From Sphingomonas naasensis (GTDB lineage: Bacteria; Pseudomonadota; Alphaproteobacteria; Sphingomonadales; Sphingomonadaceae): 64,000 bases of DNA. The notes beneath the pieces are model-generated. The model was given only the letters and a program-made list of their open reading frames with translations, made no database searches and was not told the origin of the DNA. This document shows, piece by piece, positions 48,452 through 61,221 of this stretch; the first letter of the stretch is position 1; the number at the start of each line of letters is the position of its first letter. The stretch is from the NCBI RefSeq assembly GCF_004792695.1, contig NZ_SRXU01000004.1, forward strand, positions 248,001-312,000. The letters run 5' to 3'. The position numbers and the translations under genes were made by a program.

Positions 48452-49398
48452 GGCCGTTCAGCTATGAGCGCGTCGCCACGCCCGCGGAGGCGGCCAGCGC
48501 TGCGGCGCGGACCCAGGGCGCGAAGTTCATCGCGGGCGGGACCAACCTGCTCGACCTGATGAAGCTCGAGATCGAGGCGCCGACGCATCTGATCGACGTC
48601 AACGGCATCGGGCTCGACCGGATCGAGCCCACGCCCGAGGGTGGGCTGCGCATCGGCGCGCTGGTGCGCAACACCGATCTCGCCGCCGACAAGCGGGTGC
48701 GCAAGGACTATGCGCTGCTCTCGCGCGCGCTGCTCGCCGGCGCCTCCGGCCAGCTGCGCAACAAGGCGACGACCGCGGGCAATCTGCTCCAGCGCACGCG
48801 CTGCCCCTATTTTTACGACACCAACCAGCCGTGCAACAAGCGCAAGCCCGGCAGCGGCTGCGCGGCGATCGGCGGCTATAGCCGCCAGCTCGGCGTGATC
48901 GGGACGAGCGAGGCGTGCATCGCCACCTATCCGGGCGACATGGCGGTCGCGCTGCGCGCGCTCGACGCGACCGTCGAGACGGTGAAGCCCGACGGCAGCA
49001 CGCGCGCGATCCCGATCGCCGATTTTCATCGCCTGCCCGGCGACACGCCGCACATCGACACCGTGCTCGAGCCAGGCGAGCTGATCACCGCGGCGACGCT
49101 GCCGGCACCGGTGGGCGGCACGCATGTCTATCACAAGGTGCGCGACCGCGCCTCCTATGCCTTCGCGCTCGTCTCGGTGGGCGCGATCGTCCAGCGCGAC
49201 GGCAGCGGCCGGGTCGCGCTGGGCGGCATCGCGCCCAAGCCTTGGCGAGTTGAGGCCGCAGAGGCAGCGCTACCGCGTGGCGCCAAAGCCGTGGCGGAGG
49301 GATTGCTCGCCGGCGCGAAGCCGACCGGCGACAACGCGTTCAAGCTGACATTGGTCGAGCGCACGCTCGGCGCGGTGCTGGCGCAGACCAGGGGCTGA
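48448..49398 (+). CDS. paoB: aldehyde oxidoreductase FAD-binding subunit (PaoB-like)
   Basis: 316 residues. FAD_binding_5 domain with [15 protein letters not shown] (near residue 28-42) and [26 protein letters not shown]. The Cys-containing insertion ([30 protein letters not shown]) corresponds to the extra [4Fe-4S] site reported for PaoB. A CO_deh_flav_C domain follows from about 210. Translationally coupled to paoA (ATGA overlap) and followed five bases later by paoC. Confidence 0.94.
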   Translation: MRPFSYERVATPAEAASAAARTQGAKFIAGGTNLLDLMKLEIEAPTHLIDVNGIGLDRIEPTPEGGLRIGALVRNTDLAADKRVRKDYALLSRALLAGASGQLRNKATTAGNLLQRTRCPYFYDTNQPCNKRKPGSGCAAIGGYSRQLGVIGTSEACIATYPGDMAVALRALDATVETVKPDGSTRAIPIADFHRLPGDTPHIDTVLEPGELITAATLPAPVGGTHVYHKVRDRASYAFALVSVGAIVQRDGSGRVALGGIAPKPWRVEAAEAALPRGAKAVAEGLLAGAKPTGDNAFKLTLVERTLGAVLAQTRG

Positions 49399-49403
49399 TC
49401 GCC

Positions 49404-51608
49404 ATGAAGTTCGACACCCCAGCCGGGACCAATCCGATCGACCAGCTCAAGGTGGTCGGCCGGCCGACCGACCGGATCGACGGCCGCTTCAAGACCACGG
49501 GCACCGCGCCCTATGCGTATGAGAACCCGGCGCCGAACGCGGCCTATGGCTATGTCGTCGGCGCCGCGATCGCCAAGGGCCGGATCGCGTCGATCGATCC
49601 GGGCGCCGCGAAGGGCGCGCCCGGGGTGCTCGCGATCCTCACCGCTGACACGGCCGGCAAGCTGACCAAAGGCGATTTCAACACCGCCAATCTGCTCGGC
49701 GGGCCCGAGATCGAGCATTATCACCAGGCCGTGGCGCTGGTCGTGGCGGAGAGCTTCGAGCAGGCGCGCGCCGCCGCGGCGCTGGTCCGGATCGACTATG
49801 CGCGCGGCAAGGGCGCCTTCGATCTGCATGCGGCGAAGGAGAGCGCGCAGCCGTCGAAGGATCAGAAGGACATCAAGGTCGGCGATTTCGCGGCGGCCTT
49901 TGCCGCGGCGCCGGTGACGATCGACGCGACCTATCATACGCCCGATCAGGCGCATGCGATGATGGAGCCGCACGCCTCGATCGCGGCATGGGAAGGCGAC
50001 CAGCTGACCCTGTGGACCGCAAACCAGATGATCAACTGGGGCCGGGGCGACGTCGCCAGGACGCTCGGCATCCCGAAGGACAAGGTGCGGCTGATCTCGC
50101 CCTATATCGGCGGCGGGTTCGGGGGGAAGCTGTTCGTCCGTGCCGACGCCATCCTCGCGGCGCTGGGCGCGAAGGCGGCGGGCCGTCCGGTCAAGGTCGC
50201 CCTGCAGCGGCCGCTGATGTTCAACAACACCACGCACCGGCCGGCGACGCTCCAGCGGATCCGCATCGGCGCGACGCGTGAGGGCAAGATCACCGCGATC
50301 GGCCACGAGAGCTGGTCGGGCGATCTGCCCGGCGGCGGCATCGAGAATGCCGTCCAGCAGACCAGGCTGCTCTATGCGGGTCCCAATCGGCTGATCACCG
50401 CGCGGCTGGCGACGCTCGACCTGCCCGAGGGCAACGCCATGCGCGCGCCGGGCGAGGCGCCGGGGCTGATGGCGCTGGAGATCGCGATCGACGAGATGGC
50501 CGAAAAGCTCGGGATGGACCCGATCCAGTTCCGTATCCTCAACGACACCCAGGTCGATCCCGAGAAGCCCGAACGGCCTTTCTCGCAACGTCAGCTGATC
50601 GAATGCCTGCAGCGCGGCGCAGAGCGTTTCGGCTGGAGCCGGCGCAGCGCCACCCCCGCTGCCGTGCGCGACGGCGTGTGGCTGATCGGGATGGGCGTGG
50701 CGGCGGGGTTCCGCAACAATCTGGTGACCAAATCGGGCGCGCGCGTCCGGTTGAGCCCCGCCGGCCGGATCATCGTCGAGACCGACATGACCGATATCGG
50801 CACCGGCAGCTATACGATCATCGCCCAGACCGCGGCCGAGATGATGGGCGTTCCGCTCGATCGGGTCGACGTGAAGCTCGGCGATTCGAGCTTCCCGGTC
50901 TCGGCGGGCTCGGGCGGGCAATGGGGCGCGAACAGCGCGACCTCGGGCGTCTATGCCGCCTGCGTCAAGCTGCGCGAGGCGGTTGCCCAGAAACTCGGCT
51001 TCAATTCGGCCGATGCCGTGTTTACCGGCGGCAAGGTCCGTTCGGGCAATCGCAGCGCGCCGCTCGCCCGCGCGGCGGCCGGCGGCGAGATCGTCGTCGA
51101 GGACTCGATCGAGTTTGGCGACCTCGCCAAGCGCTACCAGCAATCGACCTTTGCCGGCCACTTCGTCGAGGTCGCGGTGCATGGCTATACCGGCGAGACC
51201 CGCATCCGCCGCATGCTCGCGGTGTGCGCGGCGGGACGGATCCTCAATCCCAAGTCCGCACGCAGCCAGGTGATCGGGGCGATGACGATGGCGGCGGGCG
51301 CGGCGCTGATGGAGGAGCTCGCGATCGACAAGCGCTTCGGGTTTTTCGTCAATCACGATCTCGCCGGCTACGAGGTTCCGGTGCATGCCGACATCCCGCA
51401 CCAGGAAGTGATCTTCCTCGACGAGGTCGATCCGATCTCGTCGCCGATGAAGGCGAAGGGCGTCGGCGAGCTCGGCATCTGCGGGGTCGCGGCAGCGGTC
51501 GCCAACGCCGCCTACAACGCCACCGGCGTGCGCGTGCGCGACTATCCGGTCACGCTCGACAAGATGCTCGATCGTCTGCCGACGGCCGGTCCCCAGGGCT
51601 CGCCATAA
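49404..51608 (+). CDS. paoC: aldehyde oxidoreductase molybdenum-cofactor subunit (PaoC-like)
   Basis: 734 residues. Two xanthine-oxidase-type domains: an N-terminal a/b hammerhead (GRPTDRIDGRFKTTGTAPYAYE) and Mo-cofactor-binding domains with ISPYIGGGFGGKL (near 235), MRAPGEAPG and the catalytic Glu in KGVGELGICG (near 687). Oxidises aldehydes, often aromatic, to acids; the natural substrate is unknown. No dedicated chaperone gene (paoD/xdhC) lies in the window. About 300 non-coding bases follow. Confidence 0.95.
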   Translation: MKFDTPAGTNPIDQLKVVGRPTDRIDGRFKTTGTAPYAYENPAPNAAYGYVVGAAIAKGRIASIDPGAAKGAPGVLAILTADTAGKLTKGDFNTANLLGGPEIEHYHQAVALVVAESFEQARAAAALVRIDYARGKGAFDLHAAKESAQPSKDQKDIKVGDFAAAFAAAPVTIDATYHTPDQAHAMMEPHASIAAWEGDQLTLWTANQMINWGRGDVARTLGIPKDKVRLISPYIGGGFGGKLFVRADAILAALGAKAAGRPVKVALQRPLMFNNTTHRPATLQRIRIGATREGKITAIGHESWSGDLPGGGIENAVQQTRLLYAGPNRLITARLATLDLPEGNAMRAPGEAPGLMALEIAIDEMAEKLGMDPIQFRILNDTQVDPEKPERPFSQRQLIECLQRGAERFGWSRRSATPAAVRDGVWLIGMGVAAGFRNNLVTKSGARVRLSPAGRIIVETDMTDIGTGSYTIIAQTAAEMMGVPLDRVDVKLGDSSFPVSAGSGGQWGANSATSGVYAACVKLREAVAQKLGFNSADAVFTGGKVRSGNRSAPLARAAAGGEIVVEDSIEFGDLAKRYQQSTFAGHFVEVAVHGYTGETRIRRMLAVCAAGRILNPKSARSQVIGAMTMAAGAALMEELAIDKRFGFFVNHDLAGYEVPVHADIPHQEVIFLDEVDPISSPMKAKGVGELGICGVAAAVANAAYNATGVRVRDYPVTLDKMLDRLPTAGPQGSP

Positions 51609-51906
51609 GTCGATCGCCTGCGCCGGGCGCGTAAACGCAAATTCGCACCCTATCCCGGCAACCTCGCGGCAACGTTGTTTCCGCCGCCCGCAGAGCGCGC
51701 GCGGGTGCGGGCCAGCGCCTGCGGCCCTGGTCCCGGCGGGCCGGTCGCGCGGCCGAGTCCGATAGCGGGAGCGCCCTCCCGGTGTCCCCTCGTCCGCGGT
51801 TCGCCGCCAATTGATGTTGAGATTTAGTCGCAATAGCATTGACGTCGTGACGCAATCGCAATAGCTGCTCGGCTCAACACGCTGCAAAAAGCAAAGGGGC
51901 CTTTCC
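51609..51906 (+). promoter_or_regulatory. promoter region of the iron-uptake operon with direct repeats
   Basis: 298 bases without a believable gene. The word TCGCAATAGC occurs at 51828-51837 and again at 51856-51865, 28 bases apart, in the only AT-rich part, 40-80 bases before the receptor start. TCGCAATAGC-like words resemble half-sites of Fur-type boxes in some proteobacteria, and iron control would suit this operon; that assignment is inference. Confidence 0.4.
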
Positions 51907-54447
51907 GTGAGTCGTTCGAACACCGCCGCATCCCCGGCATTCCTTGCGCTCGCATGCGTGGGATTCATCGCCACCGGCCCGGCTGCGCATGCCGCTGACA
52001 AGGATCCGGTGCCCGCGGACATCGATAGCGACGGCCAGGATCGCACCGCCGAGGACAGCGATCAGGTCGTCGTTACCGGTGAGCGCCGCGAGCTGCAGGG
52101 CGCCAAGGCAACGGCAACGGTGGAGAATACCCCCCGCTCGGTCGTCATCCTCCCCAAGGACGTGATCGAGCAGACCGGCTCGACGACGTTGGCCGATGCG
52201 CTGCGCACGGTACCCGGCATCACCTTCGGCGCGGCCGAGGGCGGCAACCCGGTCGGCGACCGCCCCTTCATCCGCGGCTTCGACAGCCAGGGCTCGACCT
52301 TTGTCGATGGCGTGCGCGACAGTGCGGCCCAGACCCGGGACGTCTTCGCGGTCGAGCAGGTGCAAGTCGTGCGCGGTTCGGATTCGACGCTGGGCGGTCG
52401 CGGCAGCGCCGGCGGCTCGATCAACATCATCACCAAGGTTCCGCAGCTGACCGATTTCGTCCGCGCCACCGCGAGCTTCGGAACGGCCGACTACAAGCAT
52501 GCGGCGATCGACGTGAACCAATATCTCGGCGACGGCATCGGGGTGCGGATCGCGGCGATGTGGCATGATCAGGACGTCGCGGGCCGCGACGCGATCTGGC
52601 AGCGCCGCTGGGGCATTGCGCCGTCGTTCACGATCGGGCTCGGCACCGACACGCGCCTGACCGCGTCTTATTATTATCTCGAGAGCCACGAGCTGCCCGA
52701 CAGCGGCCTGCCGTTCCTCTATACGCTCGCCAACGCGCCCGGCACTGGCGAGATCTGGACCACTCCCGCGCTCGGCACGATCCGCACCGCGGGCGGCACC
52801 GTCGGCAAGGTTGAGCGCGATACTTTTTACGGCCTCAAGGCGCGCGATTTCCGCGATGCGACCACGCATCAGGCATCGCTACGCTTCGAGCATGATTTCG
52901 GGGGGATCACGCTCCGCAACACCGCGCGCTATTCGCACAACCAGCAGGATTATATCTTCCTGCTGCCGGACGACAGCCAGGGCAATGTCTTCGGCACGGC
53001 CGCGACCAACCCGACCACCGGCGCGGCGGGGGCGCGCGGCGACGTGCTCACCGGGGGCTATGTGTGGCGGCGCGGCAATACGCGCTACGGCTATACCGAA
53101 GCACTGACCGACCAGCTCGATCTGTTCGGCGGGTTCGACACCGGCGCGATCAAGCACAGCTTCGCGGTCGGCGCTGAAGTGAGCTGGGAGAAAGCGCGGC
53201 GCGGCGCCTTCGTCTCGGCGAGCGGCTCGACGGTCAGCCCGCGCTGCAACGCCTCCACGATCGCGCGCTACTATTGCGCCAGCCTGTTCAACCCGAACCC
53301 CGACGATCCCTGGGTCAACTACGCCAGCGATACCTCGACGGTGCAGACTCCGATCGCGAAGGGGCCGACCACGTCGGAAACGCAGAACGAGGCCAAGACG
53401 CTCTCGGCCTATGCGTTCGATTCGATCACCCTGCTGCCGTCGCTGATCCTCAACCTCGGCGCGCGCTTCGATCACTTTACCTCGAAGGTCACGCCGGCTT
53501 TCGCGGCGGGGCAGACCAGCGCCTTCACGCTCGAGCGCACCGACGATCTGTTCAACTGGCAGGCCGGTCTCGTGTTCAAGCCGACGCGCAACACCAGCCT
53601 CTATGCGAGCTATGCGACCGCGGCGACGCCACCCAACAGTCTGCTCGGCGAGGGCCAGGAGCCCAACAGCCTCGGCACCACCAACACCGCGGCGGCGCTG
53701 GCGCTGCTCGACGGTCTCAAGGTCGAGAAGACCAGGAGTTACGAGGTCGGGGCCAAGGCGAGCGTGTTCGACGAGCAGCTCGCGCTCGGCATCGCCGCGT
53801 TCCAGACCGACACCGACAATGCCCGCGCCACCGGGCCGACCGGCGCCGTCGAGTTCATCGGCAAGCGCCGCATCCGTGGCGTCGAGGCGACGTTCAACGG
53901 CAACGTCACCTCGTGGCTCGCGCTGTTCGGCGGCTACACCCGGCTCGATCCAAAGATCGTCGATGGCGGCTTCACGGTCCTGACCGCGCCAGCGATCACC
54001 CGGACCGCGGGTGGGGTGACGACCACCATCCAGGCGGCCAAGACGGTGCTCGTCCCCGCGGTCACCACCGGCCGTCAGGCCACCCAGACCGCGAAGGACA
54101 GCTTCACGCTCTGGGCGACGGTCAAGCCCGCCGGCGGCCTCAGCATCGGCGGCGGCGCCTTCTACTCGGGGCGCCAGTTCGGCGGCTATCAGGACAATCG
54201 CAGCGCGACCCAGACCGCCGCGGGCGTGGTGACCGTGAACCCGGCTACCAAGGTCCTGTCGCGCACCATCCCCGGCTATTGGCGCTTCGATGCCCGGCTT
54301 GCCTATCAGGTCAACGCGCATGTCGACGTCAGCGTCAACGTCAACAACCTCACCGACAAGGCCTATTTCAGTCAGGTCTATTCGTCGCACTATGCGACGA
54401 TCGCGCCCGGTCGCTCGGCCTTCGCGACGGTCGGAATCAAGTTCTGA
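51907..54447 (+). CDS. TonB-dependent siderophore receptor (Fiu/PiuA-like)
   Basis: 846 residues. Signal peptide (about 1-28, ending AHA), TonB-box region with DQVVVTGER (near 55), a plug with NTPRSVVILPKDVIEQTGSTTLADALRTVPGI-type siderophore receptor sequence, GDRPFIRGFDS and FAVEQVQVVRGSDSTLGGRG, then a 22-strand barrel ending in [10 protein letters not shown]. The next genes encode SEL1-repeat and PiuC-type proteins, the neighbours of piuA in Pseudomonas, supporting a catecholate-siderophore role. GTG start with AAAGGGG upstream. Confidence 0.94.
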   Translation: MSRSNTAASPAFLALACVGFIATGPAAHAADKDPVPADIDSDGQDRTAEDSDQVVVTGERRELQGAKATATVENTPRSVVILPKDVIEQTGSTTLADALRTVPGITFGAAEGGNPVGDRPFIRGFDSQGSTFVDGVRDSAAQTRDVFAVEQVQVVRGSDSTLGGRGSAGGSINIITKVPQLTDFVRATASFGTADYKHAAIDVNQYLGDGIGVRIAAMWHDQDVAGRDAIWQRRWGIAPSFTIGLGTDTRLTASYYYLESHELPDSGLPFLYTLANAPGTGEIWTTPALGTIRTAGGTVGKVERDTFYGLKARDFRDATTHQASLRFEHDFGGITLRNTARYSHNQQDYIFLLPDDSQGNVFGTAATNPTTGAAGARGDVLTGGYVWRRGNTRYGYTEALTDQLDLFGGFDTGAIKHSFAVGAEVSWEKARRGAFVSASGSTVSPRCNASTIARYYCASLFNPNPDDPWVNYASDTSTVQTPIAKGPTTSETQNEAKTLSAYAFDSITLLPSLILNLGARFDHFTSKVTPAFAAGQTSAFTLERTDDLFNWQAGLVFKPTRNTSLYASYATAATPPNSLLGEGQEPNSLGTTNTAAALALLDGLKVEKTRSYEVGAKASVFDEQLALGIAAFQTDTDNARATGPTGAVEFIGKRRIRGVEATFNGNVTSWLALFGGYTRLDPKIVDGGFTVLTAPAITRTAGGVTTTIQAAKTVLVPAVTTGRQATQTAKDSFTLWATVKPAGGLSIGGGAFYSGRQFGGYQDNRSATQTAAGVVTVNPATKVLSRTIPGYWRFDARLAYQVNAHVDVSVNVNNLTDKAYFSQVYSSHYATIAPGRSAFATVGIKF

Positions 54448-55142
54448 CGACGCGCCTCGACTCTGTCTCCCCCGAGGAGATCGCCGCTCGCCTTTTCGGT
54501 TCGCCGGAGGAGCGGGCGGCGCTGATCCGCGAGGGGGCCGAGGCCGGGGTGGCCGAGGCGCAGGCCGTCTATGGCCAGATGCTGCTCGACGGCGACGATC
54601 CACGTGCGGGCTTCGCGTGGTTCAACAAGGCGGCCGCGCAGGGCCATCTGATGGCGCTCAACATGGTCGGGCGGTGCTACGATCTCGGCTGGGGCACCCC
54701 GGTGAACAAGGATCGCGCCGCCGAGTGTTTTCGCATCGCGGCGGAGCGCGGGCTCGACTGGGGGATGTACAATTACGCTACCGCGCTGACGCTCGGTGAG
54801 GGCGTGACGGAAGACAAGGCAGCGGCGCTCGGCTGGTTCGGGAAGGCGGCGGAGATGGGCAACGCCAAGGCGATCAACTATGTCGGCAGCTTCCACGAGG
54901 ATGGCTGGGTGGTCGGGCGCGACATGGCGAAGGCGGCGATATGCTATCGACAGGCGGCCGAAGGCGGCGACTTTCGCGGCGCGTTCAACCACGCCCGGAT
55001 GCTGCTCGGCGCCGGCGACGTCGAGGCCGCGCGCGGCTGGCTCCTGCGGTGCCGTGAGGCGGCGACGCCGGCCTTTGCCGACAAGGTTCGGGCATGGCTG
55101 CGCGCCTCGCGCTGGCCGGAGCTGGAGGAAGCATTGTGCTGA
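54444..55142 (+). CDS. SEL1-repeat (TPR-like) protein, apparent CTG start
   Basis: 232 residues counted from 54444. About five SEL1 repeats between residues 30 and 190 ([61 protein letters not shown]), each a helix pair. Such proteins act as scaffolds. No ATG, GTG or TTG is in frame before the conserved-looking N-terminus; CTG at 54444 overlaps the receptor's TGA stop and is the natural coupled start. A GTG at 54549 is the alternative but would remove about 35 residues. The stop overlaps the next gene's start. Confidence 0.85.
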   Translation: MTTRLDSVSPEEIAARLFGSPEERAALIREGAEAGVAEAQAVYGQMLLDGDDPRAGFAWFNKAAAQGHLMALNMVGRCYDLGWGTPVNKDRAAECFRIAAERGLDWGMYNYATALTLGEGVTEDKAAALGWFGKAAEMGNAKAINYVGSFHEDGWVVGRDMAKAAICYRQAAEGGDFRGAFNHARMLLGAGDVEAARGWLLRCREAATPAFADKVRAWLRASRWPELEEALC

Positions 55143-55819
55143 TCGCGATTCCCGAACTGCTCGATGCCGATCGGGTTGCGCGGCTCCGGGCGATCATCGA
55201 CGGCGCCGAATGGATCGACGGCAACGTCACGTCGGGCGCGCAATCCGCGCTCGCCAAGCGCAACGAGCAATTGCCCGAGGGCAGCGCGGCGCATCGCGAC
55301 GCCGGCGCGCTCATCCTCGATGCGCTGGGGAATTCGCCGCTGTTCTTCGCGGCGGCGCTGCCGCTCAAGGTCTTTCCGCCCCTGTTCAACCGCTATGGCG
55401 CGGGGCAGGCGTTCGACACGCATGTCGACAATGCCATCCGCATCCAGCGCGGTAGCGAGTTCCGCGTGCGCAGCGATCTGTCGATGACCGTCTTCCTCGA
55501 GGACCCTGCCGCCTATGACGGCGGCGAGCTCGTGGTAGAGAGCCATTTCGGCGAGCAGCGGGTCAAGCTGCCCGCGGGGCACGCGGTGCTCTATCCCTCG
55601 TCGAGCCTGCACCATGTCACCTCGGTGACGCGCGGGACGCGGGTGGCGTCGTTCTTCTGGCTCCAGTCGATGGTCCGCGACGCCGGCAATCGCCGCATCC
55701 TGTTCGAGCTCGACCAAACGGTGCAGCGGCTGACCGGGCAACTCGGCGGCGGCGATCGCTCGGTGATCGAGCTGACCGGCGTGTACCACAACCTCCTGCG
55801 GAGCTGGGCCGACGCCTGA
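55136..55819 (+). CDS. piuC: Fe(II)/2-oxoglutarate-dependent dioxygenase (PiuC/YbiX, PKHD-type)
   Basis: 227 residues, matching the usual PKHD-type hydroxylase size. Iron ligands in FDTHVDNAI (HxD near 95) and [12 protein letters not shown] (near 157), with the substrate/2OG Arg after it ([11 protein letters not shown]). The start is the GTG at 55136 behind GGAGGAAG, overlapping the SEL1 stop by seven bases. PiuC homologues accompany iron-siderophore receptors and are thought to help intracellular iron handling; the substrate is unknown. Confidence 0.94.
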   Translation: MLIAIPELLDADRVARLRAIIDGAEWIDGNVTSGAQSALAKRNEQLPEGSAAHRDAGALILDALGNSPLFFAAALPLKVFPPLFNRYGAGQAFDTHVDNAIRIQRGSEFRVRSDLSMTVFLEDPAAYDGGELVVESHFGEQRVKLPAGHAVLYPSSSLHHVTSVTRGTRVASFFWLQSMVRDAGNRRILFELDQTVQRLTGQLGGGDRSVIELTGVYHNLLRSWADA

Positions 55820-55886
55820 CCGCGCCGCGAAGAAGCGCATTCAGAAATCGGCGGCGCGGGCATTGCCACCGATTTGAGAAAGCCGA

Positions 55887-58505
<2,619 letters not shown>

Positions 58506-58538
58506 TCAGCGTTTCTTCTTGCCGATGAAGCGCTTCAT
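58506..58538 (-). CDS. possible 10-residue peptide overlapping the recF stop
   Basis: ATGA overlap with the recF stop, GAAGG just upstream, and a highly basic peptide [10 protein letters not shown]. It could be a translated coupling or leader peptide between recF and gyrB, or chance. Confidence 0.25.
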   Translation of the reverse strand: MKRFIGKKKR

Positions 58539-59608
58539 CCTTCGCGCAGCATGATGGCGCCTCCCGCCACTTCGTAGCGGGTCGCCTTGCCGGGCACTGC
58601 TTCGAAGAGCCCCGGCTCGGTGCCGGTCATCCATACCTGGCCGTTCCCCGCGAGCCGATCGAACAAGGCGGCGCGGCGGCCCGGATCGAGATGCGCGGCG
58701 ACTTCGTCGAGCAGCAGGATCGGCGCGCGGCCGACGCGCTCGGCGACGAGCTCGGCATGCGCGAGGACGAGGCCGAGCAGCAGCGCCTTCTGCTCGCCGG
58801 TCGAGCAGAGATGGGCGGGCTGGCCCTTGCCCAGATGCGTGACGAGCAGATCGGCGCGGTGCGGCCCGGCCAGCGTGCGGCCCGCGGCGGCATCGCGGCG
58901 GCGGCCCTCGGCGAGCGCGCGGACGAGAGCGCCGGCATCGCCCTGCCAGCCCTCGATGTCGAGCCCGGCGCGCGCGAACAGGCTTTGCGGTTGGACGGCG
59001 ATCCGATCGGCGAGCGCCGTGACGGTCTCGCGCCGCGCGGCGTCGATCGCGGCGCCATGCTCCGCCATCCGCGCCTCGAGCGCGGTCAGCCATTCGGGAT
59101 CGGCGGGCGCTTCGTCGGCAAGCAGCCGGTTGCGCTGGCGCATCGCGGCTTCGTAGCGCGTCGCATGATGGGCATGGCCCGGCGCCAGCGCGAGCGTCAG
59201 CCGGTCGAGGAAGCGGCGGCGTTCGCCCGGCCCCTCGACGAACAGCCGATCCATCGCCGGGGTCAGCCAGAGCACCGTCACCCATTCGGCGAGCGCGGTC
59301 GCCGCGGCGGGCGCGCCGTTGATCCGCACCAGCCGGCGCTCGGGCGCGTCGGGCTGGGTGCCGGTGCCGATCTCGACATCGCCGAGCGTCGCCGCGACGC
59401 CGAAGCCGCCGCTCGCGCCTTGGCACGCCATTTCCGAAAGCGGTGCGCGGCGCAGGCCACGGCCGGGCGCGAGCAGCGATACTGCCTCGAGCACATTGGT
59501 CTTGCCCGCGCCATTTTCGCCGGTGAGCACGACGAAGCCGGCGCCGGGCGCGAGCACGGCGTCGCGATGGTTGCGGAAATCGGTGAGGACAAGTCGCGAA
59601 ACGGCCAT
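58535..59608 (-). CDS. recF: DNA replication and repair protein RecF
   Basis: 357 residues. Walker [14 protein letters not shown] (near 30-42), the [11 protein letters not shown]-terminus, the SMC-type signature region [17 protein letters not shown] (near 268-284) and Walker [14 protein letters not shown] (near 297). Loads RecA at gaps with RecOR. It precedes gyrB by about 100 bases. The ATG at 59608 begins the conserved N-terminus. Confidence 0.96.
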   Translation of the reverse strand: MAVSRLVLTDFRNHRDAVLAPGAGFVVLTGENGAGKTNVLEAVSLLAPGRGLRRAPLSEMACQGASGGFGVAATLGDVEIGTGTQPDAPERRLVRINGAPAAATALAEWVTVLWLTPAMDRLFVEGPGERRRFLDRLTLALAPGHAHHATRYEAAMRQRNRLLADEAPADPEWLTALEARMAEHGAAIDAARRETVTALADRIAVQPQSLFARAGLDIEGWQGDAGALVRALAEGRRRDAAAGRTLAGPHRADLLVTHLGKGQPAHLCSTGEQKALLLGLVLAHAELVAERVGRAPILLLDEVAAHLDPGRRAALFDRLAGNGQVWMTGTEPGLFEAVPGKATRYEVAGGAIMLREG

Positions 59609-59682
59609 TTGCGCGACTTCTCTAGCGCAACCACTTGCCGCCGGACAGCGCTTCGCCGATGAAGGCGCGCAAAGGAGAATCC

Positions 59683-60495
59683 ATGATCCGTTTCTGCATC
59701 GCCGCCGTCGCGGCGCTCGCTCTCGCCGCCTGTTCCAAAGCGCCCGAGGATGTCACTGCGCATTATGCCGTGGGTGGCGGGGCCGGCACGGTCATCGTCA
59801 AGGCGGCCGCCAATGGCGATGCGCGCCTCGAAAGCGGGCAGCAGGCGCTCGTCCACAAGGGCGGCGTCGACTATATGCTGATCACCGACAGCAAGGGATC
59901 GGTTGCGGCGAACATGACCGATTTCCTCGCGGTGATCGGCGAGTTGATGCGTGAGGACGGCGCGAAGCCGCAAACGCCTCCGGCGCAGGGCGACTTCGAG
60001 CTCACCAAGACCGGCACCGATACGGTCGCCGGGATCAAGGGCGAGATCTGGCGAATCACGCCCAAGGATCCGACGAAAGCGCCCGCGGGCCAGACCTCTG
60101 ACGCGGTGATCAACAGCGATCCGGCCTTCGCCCATGTCGGCAAGGCGCTGTCGATGCAGACCCGGCTCGGTGCCGCGATGCAGCAGCTTCAGGGCGGCAG
60201 CGGCAGCTTCGACAAGCTGATCCAGGAGATGCTCGACAAGGGCATGGTGCTGCGCTTCGACAACACGCTCAAGCTCGACAAGCTCGAAAAGGGGCCGATC
60301 GATGCCAAGACCTTCGCGTTGCCGGCGGTGCTCGACAAGGCGGCGCTCAAGAAGCGGCTGACCGAGGAGCGCGATCGCATGCGCGCCGCGCAGGCGGCGG
60401 CACCGACTGGCCAGCCGCCGATCGCGATGCCGCCGGGCGAAGCGGCTCCCGCGCCCGCGCCCAAGGCCGCGGCACCGGCACCGCGGAAGAAGTGA
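59683..60495 (+). CDS. predicted lipoprotein, first of a tandem related pair
   Basis: 270 residues. Lipobox LALAACSKA (Cys17), strong AAAGGAGAA ribosome site. The body begins [18 protein letters not shown], a beta-rich LolA-like/DUF4412-type pattern, and has a Pro/Ala-rich tail ([13 protein letters not shown]). Function unknown. The neighbouring downstream gene encodes a related sequence starting VTARYQLG, in the TGATG-coupled position, suggesting an old duplication. Confidence 0.82.
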   Translation: MIRFCIAAVAALALAACSKAPEDVTAHYAVGGGAGTVIVKAAANGDARLESGQQALVHKGGVDYMLITDSKGSVAANMTDFLAVIGELMREDGAKPQTPPAQGDFELTKTGTDTVAGIKGEIWRITPKDPTKAPAGQTSDAVINSDPAFAHVGKALSMQTRLGAAMQQLQGGSGSFDKLIQEMLDKGMVLRFDNTLKLDKLEKGPIDAKTFALPAVLDKAALKKRLTEERDRMRAAQAAAPTGQPPIAMPPGEAAPAPAPKAAAPAPRKK

Positions 60496-61217
60496 TGCAC
60501 TGGCGTGCTGTCTTGGCAGGGGCGCTCTTGTGCGCGCCCCTGCCGGCGGCGGCCGATGTAACCGCGCGCTACCAGCTCGGAAGCGAAGAGCTTTCCGTCG
60601 AGGTCGACGACGGCGGCGACTATCGCGTCGAGCTCGCGGGCCAGTTCATGCTGCTGCGACGCGCCGGCGCCGAATATGTCGTGATCTTTCAGCAGTCCGA
60701 ACCCTGCGTCGTCGAACGGCAGGCGTTTCTCGACCTTGTCGCGGCCAAGTTGCGCAGCGATACGCCGCGCAGCCTGGCGACCCAGCAGAACCTGGCGCTC
60801 GCCAAGGTCGGCGACGAAGCGGTTGGCGGACGGCGCGGCACTTTGTGGACGGCCGGTATCGACAAGCCCGGCGCGAACAAGATCGAAGCGGTGATGAGCG
60901 CCGATCCCGATCTCGCGCCGGTCGGCAAGATCCTCGCGGGCACCGTCGATTCTGCCCTGCGTGCTTTTGGCGACGTGCTCCCGATGGCAAATCTTGGCGA
61001 CACGATGCGCGAGCTATTCGCCAAGGGCACGCCTTTGCGGTTCGTGCTGATGGCGGAGGTGCGGCTCAAATCGGTGAGCACCACTGCGATCGACGCCGCC
61101 CGCTTCGCGCTGCCCGGACCGGTGATCGACGCATCGACTCTGGATTCGAAGCTGTCGAGCAAGCGGACGACCGCGACGGTCGTCGTCCCGACGCCACCGC
61201 CGCCGCCGCGGCCCTGA
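60495..61217 (+). CDS. predicted exported protein, second of a tandem related pair
   Basis: 240 residues. A signal peptide (about 1-21, ending AAA) without a lipobox, then ADVTARYQLGSEELSVEV, similar in order to the preceding lipoprotein, and a Pro-rich C-terminus (TPPPPPRP). Shared blocks include VxAxYxxG at the N-terminus, EAVxGxxGxxW in the middle and FALPxxxD near the end. ATG overlaps the upstream stop by one base. Unknown function, converging on coq4 with only four bases between stops. Confidence 0.8.
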   Translation: MHWRAVLAGALLCAPLPAAADVTARYQLGSEELSVEVDDGGDYRVELAGQFMLLRRAGAEYVVIFQQSEPCVVERQAFLDLVAAKLRSDTPRSLATQQNLALAKVGDEAVGGRRGTLWTAGIDKPGANKIEAVMSADPDLAPVGKILAGTVDSALRAFGDVLPMANLGDTMRELFAKGTPLRFVLMAEVRLKSVSTTAIDAARFALPGPVIDASTLDSKLSSKRTTATVVVPTPPPPPRP

Positions 61218-61221
61218 AGCC

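Noticed and set aside
51550..51861. A 103-codon minus-strand frame upstream of the siderophore receptor
   Set aside because: Overlaps the paoC end and the promoter region, with an Arg-rich shadow-like composition.
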